Source of the DNA: a virus
Direction: 5' to 3' (one strand)
Virus record (IMG/VR): IMGVR_UViG_3300025118_000201
Location: 1-20,750 of that record
DNA length: 20,750 nucleotides
In this document: one piece after another, positions 10,101 through 17,300 of the stretch
Layout of the letters: each line of letters starts with the position of its first letter
Position numbering within the stretch: position 1 is the stretch's first letter
Translations under genes and position numbers: made by a program
Notes under the pieces: model-generated
Told to the model about the DNA's origin: nothing
The model's database searches: none
The model's input: the letters and a program-made list of their open reading frames with translations, nothing else

Positions 10101-10413
10101 CGTTATCGAAAATATACTTTTCTATATTAAGTGATTCGTTATAGAACCCATTGATTTCAGCGTCAGACCCATCATAAGGAAAGTAATCAATAATTCTGTC
10201 TATAGCAGACTTATAATATAAGTTTGCAGAACCATATTTGACAAAGTTTTTAGGCTCGCTATAATCGAGCGGCGGTATAAAAGAGGTTTGCTTTTCGCGA
10301 ATCTCCGCAACATTTTTGGCGGATTCTACATCTTTAAAGGCATCCTTCTGATTTGTATCAGAAAGATAATTTCGAGATGTGTCTGTGGACTGGAAAAGTT
10401 TTTTAATACTCAT
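1150..10413 (-). CDS. Giant baseplate wedge-like protein with LamG-like regions (gp7/gpI-position), 3087 aa
   Basis: Probable third inner-wedge protein of the baseplate, functionally like T4 gp7 or P2 gpI, and greatly enlarged. Visible regions: an N-terminal part (about 1-120) with YFPYDGS and YPRTNGY segments; a LamG/concanavalin-A-like domain at about 200-375, with IEFWLKK, GEWKHYALTL and MDEFRFWKAARN, the usual landmarks of that fold; a KGT motif at about 605-635 (YKSKGTEKAIRNVLRCF) resembling the P2 tail protein I family; a second LamG-like stretch at about 700-910; a helical segment with FIEYYKWFDDAIAEV at about 1110-1160; a long Ser/Thr/Gly/Asn-rich beta-type region at about 1170-2850; and a charged C-terminal domain ending in VQVLYKK. 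I count only about seven cysteines. The ATG at 10413 overlaps the previous gene by 11 bases, with a modest GAG site 9 bases upstream. The structural role is secure; equivalence to gp7/gpI is inferred from gene order and the KGT motif. A large tail fibre or adhesin is the alternative. Confidence 0.85.
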   Translation of the reverse strand: MSIKKLFQSTDTSRNYLSDTNQKDAFKDVESAKNVAEIREKQTSFIPPLDYSEPKNFVKYGSANLYYKSAIDRIIDYFPYDGSDAEINGFYNESLNIEKYIFDNDYPRTNGYALLSADGWGGQTSTANGYGLPDEQEYIAFKGGPHTITSSTSAGLFDDPATAQRNYANVYDADIYTTEGLESNYGTGSRESNLESNFDKGVTIEFWLKKDAFVGIAGGTKKEVIFDMWNGITAANQHDYARLSLSLVSSGYTTSPFILTVRSGSNGFKEREIGSAEIATYVVNGEWKHYALTLQNSGSDFISKLYVTGALDDINEYTTSTIGALNSKNTEARIGALLYNLPGQAAKPGAGKLSASMDEFRFWKAARNGDEIYKNWFTQVRGGTNTDISNTTLGVYYKFNEGITGTASIDNSVLDYSGRITNGNWVGYDSDSRSLNSAIVQSSASATEYKDPIIRSNNPDVISLKDTLEKKGANYDFNNNASFQGLIPSWVVEEADTRDGQYVNPNPSNIEMVSHILGTYFDNLRLMIQTTPKLRYLNYASASNPPTAFAQHLPQSLGLYMPEIFVDANVMEKFLNRTDNTLFEGDLTETKNLIYQNIYNNLTNIYKSKGTEKAIRNVLRCFNIDDKLIRLNVYSDKQVYELKNNLRQTLVNQKMLNFNESANVGGVVYQAQDPANAETFGYISGSEGVGVPSGVPYESKYGFTAEADVIFPNFEDPAMPTSRQPTNISLFGMCSASTDNAGERPLNDTTWYASDNASFQVFAIRDEPNSKNVKFQLTSAFGPDVDQPFPTMASETFYDVYDDQAWNFSVRLKPSQWPLAQVVTGATAYTYDVIFKGINAELGVVRNSFELSSSITKTVGQNFLKAAKRLYIGARKHNLTGSLSSSCDVIFEGARYWLKYLDDLSLNQHAYDIDNYGISGSYQYTSPFDINLQNSGSVLNSNMLALNWNFGELSSSDANGSLITTDISSGSAEIRNNYGWVGEIAGYQMAGSGSGWSNSSQTIIQSQSVNAYQFINPEIAVSSDMIQILSEDDTYFGVSETPPQFTYLLEKSMYNAISEEMLNFFAGVVDFNNVIGEPINRYRGRYKTLEKLREIFFRRVTEVKQVEKFIEYYKWFDDAIAEVIGQLLPASGDFTPDAYNTIESHVLERNKYRSKFPMLDYEEPTVEGLLGSSDAGFGSTSTVAGSPRPTNKHAPFWEDRALRSSPELTSGDATIDSQRDNIRRIAASFPTVPQALPNFKSVDGTTYKGMQDVAQNTQNEKFSSTLARRGSGSYWGGTNFPESKNLQFTLNALRPGGPVNTDDSVFVPKNVLLALTDDLEPLDEITANVANFPSSRKLKRIFGRVQHGRDWEDGSGYANTKSTYSFPFNIMSSSVVSGYNKQVINRVTSSIEVTNLHNDVYGPDMEVPMQGPFTEHNVGGMQSRHVPLNTGSVLDTYLTRPEAWKLLLGRGIGTGAIGMAGPDYPWPEANALDARPYPMTGSQKAIYYRGFVAKRPVNIRNITSSMNSVLGNYTHAAQVVQTVGTYSTPRHFLEYQPPLPTPVVNLLHTVPSASTNVVGFFPWIRRTSNSHFNWDLDYTPVELTGTTNKTVFISRFAAPGGPDVMSRGFLDIRGAEYSPYNALPWRNLSVLRPWQPPSGTISQATGSGVPGIRVYDIHGKSYGLNGLLARHSARFGRDSIFETASPGATYNQLPSFQQNNRNRWMVIKSSSTAYADDSGYSSGSQFDNAYVTHPIPRSDRQYSWFTASLVSSSDVRYYRFQPTGRDFPADLFSGSSGYVDYFDFITGSVIDTSVGMFQPTTRLNIFTLDPVTGSTTNMLGYPSTSAGTAYFNSQLIEKLSAADSNTVTGSAANYFNLLMTRRGNTYGWNWQKFRQNDHPILVAEATGSTLTFTENEGRDTLSNYSLGAVSLKGRPVLMNMNAPQSSEYRSDLPINNFTLKATDNNKHIYFNNIQLDNILVNPDIRNVTAYGRISKLSQKRNFNLKWTLYSQGIYPSDQNELLSRTTTRTDYNNEFWRDTRGTATLLDKLPAARKAGLNRQTVGSVLRNSFSRSISQSCWALDAQENFLTRTAATLPVPIWHTSSIPPGYDQGLVVSGAAGELQNNYFFYWDTDTPTIHPVEVKYGTLAPGALYARKHMLESPKSVSPWTNIPETGSNPNIGEFSTASMEGIVPEPYAGEAFWEADTQAGRVIKSGSQVRFEVTASKPWFNNYDDFRYDLKLMAKDYSIIPEFRISEHVEDYINYGVLAQTNTFEIPGTSINSEQDNFYKDYSNSDFMKEFRNVSSDTGLPPTHIRLVMSAAIRFNPYKGFYPAQRSLNLVSQFSKSYGTGFVGKKKAGNMKVHQKLLTYSGSLLRPLVQPLFAPGILYNTIKAGCAVDYPVLIDDTKFIPVGWTGSSETTNNWALLHHNATNASSTTEGYNGGEWYDQRLPFEAIIEPESHIKEVLFIDCEPHPSVSLSTSASFTGESDGIYSKMSTNFFGEIANFFLKNQEFSTLKSGIITDDLEFERGDIFGARIVMQRTWDGERTYGSESGSAGDNTGFTEAGAQAYSGSGASATALRGYYPIPQDPIKNVDFKPKFVPYTRPTAYGPPVAGRPAWGADGDSTVLIAREGDANGVRDFANGHAWAYTPPYFYGEAWCDLIFRPVAGRTYSLERILSETSAAYWRADPGGELYASDVTTYALIPKGATGSNDPGPPYGGANINSNAMQLSASVNIFGVERVTEQTLDEFGNLIADTNKAVGKKWVIQSKFETPMMNFSDNDPVHPISTANSTLTLPTYGSASVPRGMWHQFGVPPTETNNGVFLKIGDIPINWLKYHYDVITNDTIYNNNNAGTNGKKLHRKLKSLPQLMGFERKEVKTRLGELASKQIIKEAVMVVPYTTESIIQSEISSMSAEAASQRKKFISIPKERFKAAMNKNTAAGDSLDAAGISIRELVQKMQRYVLPPQFDFINNPDIKPMVMYMFEFEYELDRDDLAYIWQNVAPRDYQKISLENHSVAHELINTELLDASILEKENLRWMVFKVKQRATSNYYDKIVTQVGESSEDIFDVETTEEKEYEVMFNWPYDYISIIEMAKLDVQVLYKK

Positions 10414-12166
10414 AGTTTTCTACTCTAAACTTAAAAGTGTCTGGCTGTTCAACCCAAGAATTAAGTCCATTATCATAGAAAGAGAATTTAAATGCGTACT
10501 CATAGCCGGCCTCTAGCAAATTCATATCTAAATCAAAATAATTACCCGAAACATCATAAGACATTAGCGTTTGTAAATCACTTCCAGTTCCGTATGGAAT
10601 AGCATCATAAGCATCTAAAGTTCTATACACTCTATAAGATGCGCTTAAAATGCTCGTTGTCGGGGGAGTAACATTGGCCACCGTGTACACAGTCGGTTGC
10701 CAATTTTTGTCTCTCACATACAAATTAAATCGTGCGTTTTCATTCGCGCGATACTTGTCTTTAAGATTCGTAATATTCATATAATAAGTTGGACGACTAA
10801 TAGTGTTTTCGGCGCGCAATGTATGGCACTCAATCGCGCCCGTAAAATACTGAACATAAGCATCACTAGCGTTTGTAGTAGTATGGCTACCTGTAAACCA
10901 TACATCATAAATGGTTTTAAGTGACGGGTTTTGAGTACCAGTGAACGCAAAAGAGGCGCTATAAATACCCGTTGAAACAATACCTCCTGTTATAACTGTT
11001 TGGTTATCTGAACCAACATGGCTTTCGTTGTCGAGTGATAAGATTTGTGCGCTTCCGGTATTGGCTATCGATCCAAATGCACCCGAGAGAGAACCGGAAA
11101 CAGGAATGTCTGAGGGGGGTACGTCATCTCCATCGCCCCCTTCATAAAAACCGCCGGTTGAACCGGAATAAATGCTTACATATACAACCTTTTTAAAAGT
11201 GCCAGTATGTGATTGGGGAATATCCGCCAATTGTCCATCCACATAGTTATACATGTAAATGGTGTTTAGGTTTTTAGCAGCAGAGGCTAAAGAACTACTA
11301 AAGAAAAAGTTAGCTCTATCATCGGCTTTGGCCGAGTTCCATCGAGCTTCAATGGTCGGTTTCTTAAAGAAATATTCAGTTCCTCGACCAAAAAACCTCT
11401 TGGTATAGTATGAAGTAGTAGATCCGCTCGGGTTGTAGATAACACTCTGTGTTGTATCGTCTCCGTCAAGTGCTAGTTGGCCAGGAATTCGGCTCGTCAC
11501 GGTATTAGCAGAGCCCGATTCATATGCCTCATAACTTGCAGATAAATGAACTCCAATACCATAGTTAGAATAAGTCCCAGCTATCCATTGTTCTACCAAG
11601 GGGGTGATATCTAATTCTAAATCTTCTAAACCTGTAGAAAAATCTTTAGTGAAAGTAAAGATCTCTGTATCCACTATTCCTGTGACAGCGCCTCCCGTAA
11701 GATATGATCCTCCGGCCAATACTGTACTATTAATATCAGTCCAATATGCAGTATTAGAAGCACTCATCCAGTTAGAGCCTTGGTTTTCGAGGGTTAAATC
11801 TTTATACCCTTCGAGATCTAGGCCTACGCCTTCCTGCCATGATTGTGAAACTGTAAGAACTGTTAAAGTATAATCTCGTGGCACAGTTTTTGAGTGTTCA
11901 GCATTATACATGCGTAAATAAAAACTTACACTCCCGCTTGCCGGCACATCACCATTGGTTCTGTCGGTAGAAATATCCGTAACTGGAAACTTAATAAGAA
12001 TCCGAGATAGCTCTTGGGAGCTTGTGGTGACGCGTCCATAAATAGAAAAGGTTTCTAAAACATCGGATTGGCCCGCGTTGGCGCCCGTGCCACGAGTTTT
12101 TAAGTTGGCATCGTAAGCATTAACAACAGTATTGTCAGCATCAGCGACATATCTTTTGATGGTCAT
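10403..12166 (-). CDS. DNRLRE-domain structural protein in the baseplate cluster, 587 aa
   Basis: The first roughly 230 residues resemble the DNRLRE domain, a beta-sandwich found in cell-surface and virion proteins. The signs are an opening with paired positions DNTVVNAYDAN and GTGANAGQSDVL, the strand SRILIKFPVTDI, a SWQEG segment, and the closing DITPLVEQWIAGTYSNYGIGV. The middle (about 270-400) is Ser/Gly/Thr-rich. The last roughly 130 residues (RFNLYVRDKNWQPT, then FDLDMNLLEAGYEYAFKFSFYD) look like an Ig- or macroglobulin-like beta domain. It starts on an ATG that shares one base with the upstream stop (TAATG), 7 bases after a strong AAAGG site, so it is coupled to the gp6-like gene. It sits between the gp6-like and gpI-like genes, so a wedge-associated decoration or adaptor is likely. 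The exact role is unknown. Confidence 0.85.
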   Translation of the reverse strand: MTIKRYVADADNTVVNAYDANLKTRGTGANAGQSDVLETFSIYGRVTTSSQELSRILIKFPVTDISTDRTNGDVPASGSVSFYLRMYNAEHSKTVPRDYTLTVLTVSQSWQEGVGLDLEGYKDLTLENQGSNWMSASNTAYWTDINSTVLAGGSYLTGGAVTGIVDTEIFTFTKDFSTGLEDLELDITPLVEQWIAGTYSNYGIGVHLSASYEAYESGSANTVTSRIPGQLALDGDDTTQSVIYNPSGSTTSYYTKRFFGRGTEYFFKKPTIEARWNSAKADDRANFFFSSSLASAAKNLNTIYMYNYVDGQLADIPQSHTGTFKKVVYVSIYSGSTGGFYEGGDGDDVPPSDIPVSGSLSGAFGSIANTGSAQILSLDNESHVGSDNQTVITGGIVSTGIYSASFAFTGTQNPSLKTIYDVWFTGSHTTTNASDAYVQYFTGAIECHTLRAENTISRPTYYMNITNLKDKYRANENARFNLYVRDKNWQPTVYTVANVTPPTTSILSASYRVYRTLDAYDAIPYGTGSDLQTLMSYDVSGNYFDLDMNLLEAGYEYAFKFSFYDNGLNSWVEQPDTFKFRVENYEY

Positions 12167-13962
12167 TATACAACCTTTCCTCTTATATCCGTAGCGGGAT
12201 ATTTGATTTCTACTAAAGCATTAGCCGGCACAACCAAATAACTTCCATCTGGTGATAAGTTATCGTTGATATCAATATTAGCAAAGGAATAATTAGCGCC
12301 TGTTTTATTAACAAGCTTTACTGTTAGAACATCTAATAAGCCCGTAACATTTTTTAATTCGCTATAAATATCGCTGATATAAAACGGTTCTCCAATATAA
12401 TAAGGAGTGCTATATTTATCTGCCAGTGCATTAACCGCATTATCTAATAAAACAAATTTGTCCGTGCCCGTCGCTGCTTTAATGGTGAACTCAATTCCTA
12501 TATTCAAAATATATGGATCCAAAATATCAATAGTATCATTAATCATTCTATATTGATTTAACCATGTTTTTACATTATCTTTAATAGTACTGTTGGTTTT
12601 TATCAACTTTCCTTGACTATCTTCGGATACAATGTATAGATTAAGATTTCTTTTTAATGAATTGGGGTCTTTTTGTATGGAAACCCTTTTAACAGAACCA
12701 AATTTTGCTGGCATTCTATAAACAACATTTTCATAGTCAGCTTGTGTGACTGCTCGATTTTGAGTGGGAAAAGTATCAAAAATTCTTCTCTTAACTTCTC
12801 CAGAGGAGGGCGCTGTCACGTCTCCCATAATTGGCTCTTCATTAGAAACCTCTAACGAATTAATAACGGTTCTCATCGTGGTGCTAGTAAGCGATTCAGG
12901 ATTTTTAAATTCCATCTTAGCATTACCAACCGAATTTAAAGCAGACACAGCAACATTAGAATTGGAGGCATTTGTGACCCTATAAATTACTGTTAAAACT
13001 GTATTTGATGGAACTATTCCAAGACTTTCATTTCTTGATAGCCGAGTGGGATCAAAAGTGGTATCTGTTACGTATGCTTTCCCAAATGCATTCAAAGCAA
13101 CCGATTGAGGATCGGCCACCACATTCGATTCTCCCGCCTTGCCGCTTCCAAACTGCAAATAAGAGGCCACTCGAGTTCGTTCCACAACGAATTTTCTCGA
13201 TGTTAAAAATGGTTTTAAAATAGAAGGTACATTATCGCTCTTAAAGTTTGTATTCCCCATTTCTTTTAGTACCATATCTTGCGCCAAGTAATCTACTTCA
13301 AAATATTCGTGACCTTCCGCATCAGTTACTGCTATAATCTCAGCCACATTTGTGGTTGCCAATGGTACTTGTAAAAATTTTTGATATGCTCCTACTCTAA
13401 TTTGCTCTTGGCTAAAATATCCAGACACCACATTTCCATATGCTTTAATCGCATAATAAGTGGGTGCACCAGTACTCGTATCCACTGTAGCCACTACCAC
13501 TGGGTTTTTGGAGTCACTAAAATCCACATTCTCTGTTAAAACAAAATTAGTGCCATTTGTAGCTGTAAAGCGAGAGCCTCTTTTTAAAAGAGGTGTATAG
13601 TTTCCGTCTGGGCCCAGACCAGTACTAGACGCAGGTACTACGGCAAAAAGCGCAACTTGACCATAAGTTGAAGGAGTGCCTGTATATTTATACCCTAGAA
13701 CTCGGCCATGGCGCAGAATGTTGTTATATTGGTATGCTGTATCTAAAAAAGATTCATTAACGTTATAATCTAAGTAAAATGAAAGCTGATCTCCCACATA
13801 CGCTACAGCATCAAGCATAATGGAACCGAAAGACGCCTCACTCCAGTCTTTAAACGTATCTGGATAAAAGCGCTCAGCTATTTGCATTAAATCTTCGCGA
13901 ATACTTTCATACTCGCGATGAGTGTAGTCTATTGGTATTATCTTTTTTTGTTCATTTGGCAT
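12166..13962 (-). CDS. Baseplate wedge protein, gp6/baseplate J-like, 598 aa
   Basis: A T4 gp6 / P2 gpJ family protein, the wedge subunit that forms the ring around the baseplate hub and drives sheath contraction. The N-terminus shows the family pattern: DYTHREYESIREDL, then DWSEASFGSIMLDAVAYVGDQLSFYLD (residues about 40-65), NESFLDTA and RVLGYK. The middle has the RAVTQADYENVVYRMP stretch (about residues 398-415), the usual baseplate-J entry to the C-terminal domain. Its length of about 600 is typical of gp6-like proteins. I chose the ATG at 13962-13960 over the TTG one codon upstream (13965) because the GAGGG site is 7 bases from the ATG and only 4 from the TTG. It follows the gp25-like gene by 17 bases and shares one base with the next gene, an order conserved in contractile phages. 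Confidence 0.93.
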   Translation of the reverse strand: MPNEQKKIIPIDYTHREYESIREDLMQIAERFYPDTFKDWSEASFGSIMLDAVAYVGDQLSFYLDYNVNESFLDTAYQYNNILRHGRVLGYKYTGTPSTYGQVALFAVVPASSTGLGPDGNYTPLLKRGSRFTATNGTNFVLTENVDFSDSKNPVVVATVDTSTGAPTYYAIKAYGNVVSGYFSQEQIRVGAYQKFLQVPLATTNVAEIIAVTDAEGHEYFEVDYLAQDMVLKEMGNTNFKSDNVPSILKPFLTSRKFVVERTRVASYLQFGSGKAGESNVVADPQSVALNAFGKAYVTDTTFDPTRLSRNESLGIVPSNTVLTVIYRVTNASNSNVAVSALNSVGNAKMEFKNPESLTSTTMRTVINSLEVSNEEPIMGDVTAPSSGEVKRRIFDTFPTQNRAVTQADYENVVYRMPAKFGSVKRVSIQKDPNSLKRNLNLYIVSEDSQGKLIKTNSTIKDNVKTWLNQYRMINDTIDILDPYILNIGIEFTIKAATGTDKFVLLDNAVNALADKYSTPYYIGEPFYISDIYSELKNVTGLLDVLTVKLVNKTGANYSFANIDINDNLSPDGSYLVVPANALVEIKYPATDIRGKVV

Positions 13963-13963
13963 C

Positions 13964-13981
13964 AAAAAACCCTCGTTTTTT
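13964..13981 (-). promoter_or_regulatory. Ribosome binding site of the gp6-like gene, in a hairpin loop
   Basis: On the minus strand this reads AAAAAACGAGGGTTTTTT. The Shine-Dalgarno core GAGGG (13974-13970) falls entirely in the 6-base loop between a run of six A and a run of six T that can pair. It is 7 bases from the ATG at 13962. The stem overlaps the stop codon of the gp25-like gene, so ribosomes ending that gene would open it. The pairing is visible in the sequence. The stem is A-U only and weak, so any regulatory effect is a guess. Confidence 0.5.
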
Positions 13982-14348
13982 AATTAGTTATTTCCAAGAA
14001 ATCTGAAGCTCCCACCCCTGGAATGGTGTATCTTATTTGTAAACCTAAGTGGTTGTTGTCTGGATCGGTTGTGCCAAAAAATATTTCTTGAATTTGAACA
14101 GCGGGCATATAAATGCGCACCTGTTCTCTAATTTTGGCCTCAATCTCCGCTGTGGCACCCGCACCAAAATTTTCAAATAAATAAGTTTTAATGCCGACTC
14201 CAAAGCGAGGTTCCATCACTCTTTCCCCAGGGTTGGTGTAAAGTAGCATTTTTAAATTTTGTTTTACTAACGGCTTAAACCCTGTAACCATTTTAAACCC
14301 GGTGGAGTAATTTATCTTCAGCGGCAACGCTACGGCAAGTGAACTCAT
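13980..14348 (-). CDS. Baseplate wedge protein, gp25/gpW-like (lysozyme-like fold family), 122 aa
   Basis: A member of the GPW/gp25 family, the small wedge protein that nucleates sheath assembly by joining the baseplate to the first sheath ring (T4 gp25, P2 gpW, TssE in type VI secretion). The family core is clear: NLKMLLYTNPGERVMEPRFG, with the hallmark EPR at residues 46-48, followed by KTYLFE and an IEAKIREQVRIYMP helix. The length of 122 is normal. Despite the old lysozyme name these proteins are structural, and I see no catalytic site. The ATG at 14348 is preceded by GAAAGGG 7 bases upstream. It lies 26 bases after the giant upstream gene and 17 bases before the gp6-like gene, as expected for a W-J pair. 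Confidence 0.95.
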   Translation of the reverse strand: MSSLAVALPLKINYSTGFKMVTGFKPLVKQNLKMLLYTNPGERVMEPRFGVGIKTYLFENFGAGATAEIEAKIREQVRIYMPAVQIQEIFFGTTDPDNNHLGLQIRYTIPGVGASDFLEITN

Positions 14349-14374
14349 ATTATATCCCTTTCAGTAAATACTCC

Positions 14375-17300
14375 TTAATCTTTTTCTTCACACAATTCTC
14401 CATTAGCATTAAATGGATTTGTCCGAAGCATTCTTCTCTTCCAGAAGGGAAGTAGATCTTGTCCCGGTCTGGGTCGGAACTTTTCTTTGAGTTGGTTGGT
14501 GATAATTATCCCTCCGCTATCTGCTGGTTCATCTTCTTCATCATCCAGATCTCTCGACTTATAATAGTTTTTAAACATTCTTTTTATTTTACTTTTCGAA
14601 TTGCGCAATAAAACTTGATCCCATTGATCATAGCTCACGACCCCCATGCCAGCCAGAGGATTGAGCAAACTGCCCGGAGTCCGATCCACTTTGTTGGCCC
14701 AGCCATCGATCCCGTCAACCTCGGGTGTAATGACACTTGCAGCAGCGATTTCGTCGGCGCTCGTTGCAGACGTAACGTCTGTAGTGGTGCCATCGGAGGC
14801 ACTGGTCATTGTATATTTGACATTAGAGCCAGGCTTAAGAGCTAAACTATCGGAATTAATGGCCCCAATTGGTACCACTTTTTCACCAATAGAAGGAAGA
14901 AAAGCTTCTCCATTATAAATGGCGGCCATAGCAGTTAGTTTATTCAGTGGGAAAATGTAATGAGTTGCCATTTTAAATTTCTCATCTTGTTTGAGCATCT
15001 TAATCAAACACAACAAAAGCAAACTATCACCTTCCAAAGGATCCATTTGACTAATTTTTAAATCTAAAGAATCGATTTCGACTTCTGTAACAGTATAGGT
15101 TCCACTGGAAAGAACAATCGAAAATCTCAACCCATACCTAACCCCAAGTTCTCCAGTTAAACCAACCGTCTCTCCGTTGACATCAGTTACTAGTTCTAAA
15201 GTGCCCGGATATGCTTCTGAGATGTTGCTATTTTGATCTTTTGAAGCTAGTTCTGTCGAGAGATCGGTGCTACCGGGCGCGTAGTAAGCCTCCCCAATTC
15301 TTATATACTTTTCAATACGAAAGGGGACATCGGCTGGGGTATCAGCGTTATCCAATACTGGTATTGGGGTGGTAGTTGTTATTTGGAAGGGGCCCGTGCT
15401 GGTGTCATCTAGAGGTGCTATATCTCCCACATTCACTGTAACTTTGTTAGCAAAAGGAGTTAAGGTGTCATCCAGCGCTGATGCTTTGCCAGTGTCAAAT
15501 TCCCCTGTCATATACGCCGGATTCCCTTCGGCATCTATTATAACATGATAATATCCAACATATTCACTTCCATCCGAGGCTGCGAATTCTCCTCCACTAG
15601 TGTAGTGTTCATCACCTTCAGTTGGAAGGTCTACATATGTGCGCACCAATTCTTCACTAAGTGTAAGACCAGAACCTCCTTGGGAAAGATATTGGAGAAT
15701 ATAATAATCCAAATCATAAATAGCGGGACTCATTCCTACAATTTTAAGATTTTCAATGAGTTTGGCGCCCATAAAATTCAATTCATTTTTGACGAGTTCT
15801 TTGAAAATTAACTTCGCATCTTCTTCAGTTTTTTGAATGGCTTCATAATTTTTATCTATACGATATTTTTTTAAACTCTCAAAAAGGCCAGCCATGTTAC
15901 CTTTTTCTTCATTTAGTTCTGCTTGATCGGGATAAGCATATCCTTGTTGCATACTGTTTAAACGCCCCATTGCGTCAAGAACATCTTCGGGGGGGTCTGT
16001 AATGGAGCCGTCATCAACTTTTCTTCCATAGAGTTGTACAGTTTGTTCTAAAAAACCATACCAAAACTTACTATTTTTAAAAGGATTGAAAAATTCCCAA
16101 AAAGCTTTTTGAGCGCCTTTAAAACTAGCTTCCATATCTTCAATAATATATTGCGCATAAAGAGAACTAAACACTTCCGGGAAACTGGGATTGAATTTTG
16201 TAAAAGTGGCTATTGATTTTATAAAGTTTGTACTTACATAAATTCTAATAGCAGCACTAATGAGTCCCTCTAATCCTGCCACGTCTGCTCTGTTTAAAAT
16301 TCTATTATAAGGTAACTCAACCGCACAATCGGGGTCATCCCTTAGACGCTCATCCTCTGGGATAAGGGGATATGCATCATCAATCTTATCTTGAATATCT
16401 TTGAAATCAATTAAATCGGTAGTGTATGGCTTACATGGACTCATCTCGGGGAACATAACTTCAACAAACCCAAGCCAACCTGTGCTTTGGCTTGGGGCCA
16501 TATAGATGGGAGGGTTGACATAAGATCCTCCATAAGTTAATGGATCTAAATAAAATGCTCTATTTGTTGGCGTTGGAATGGGTTCTCCGGCGTCCTTGGC
16601 CGCGGCAGCCAAAACATTGTCATTATACTGCATACGACTTATACCCATGATCTGATCCTTAGGTAATATAGGCCGCCATCCCAATTTAAAAACAATCCGT
16701 AATGGGTCAAGTAACGGTACATCAAGTTTTACATCGTAATAATTGGTGCCGGCTTCATAAGTCACGGGAGTACCCGTAAGATCCACCCCTGCCACTGGCT
16801 CTTCTAACACATATTCAATATCTTCAGTACTTAATTCATCATAAGTTGCTCCATATTTAAAAGCGTTTTCATTTTCACCAACTTCCTGGGTAATCAATAA
16901 TGTAAGATTAGTCATAATGGCATCATACTGGGTTTGTAAACTGCTTATCTCAAGATCATTTCCATTGTTTTTTAATATTTCGTGTAATAAAACCACTTGT
17001 GGGGCATATGACTGATAGCTCGAAAATGTAGAAAGAAATTGCGGGTAGCTATTAAAATTTATACCATCTAATGTGTCATCAACTGATAAAAATTCGTATT
17101 TTACATCTTGCATCACAATGGTGGGGAAGGTAAAGAAATCTCGGCCCGAGCCCCACGTACCCACCCAATCGAGGAAAGTATCAACACCAGCAGCCTCAAG
17201 CGTGTCAGCACTATTTTTTGGTGTTAATGTGTCTTGTAGGTCCGTAAAAAAGGATATTTCTTTTCCAAGTATTTTAACACGAATAACGGGAACCATTGCC

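Noticed and set aside
13685-13692. TATAAATA on the minus strand, identical to the T4 late promoter core.
   Set aside because: It lies inside the gp6-like gene, where it encodes Tyr-Lys and the start of Tyr in a conserved family segment. It is over 1.5 kb from the next gene start, with no intergenic context, so chance is likely in AT-rich DNA.
13963-13965. TTG as the start of the gp6-like gene.
   Set aside because: An ATG follows immediately and is better spaced (7 bases against 4) from the GAGGG site.
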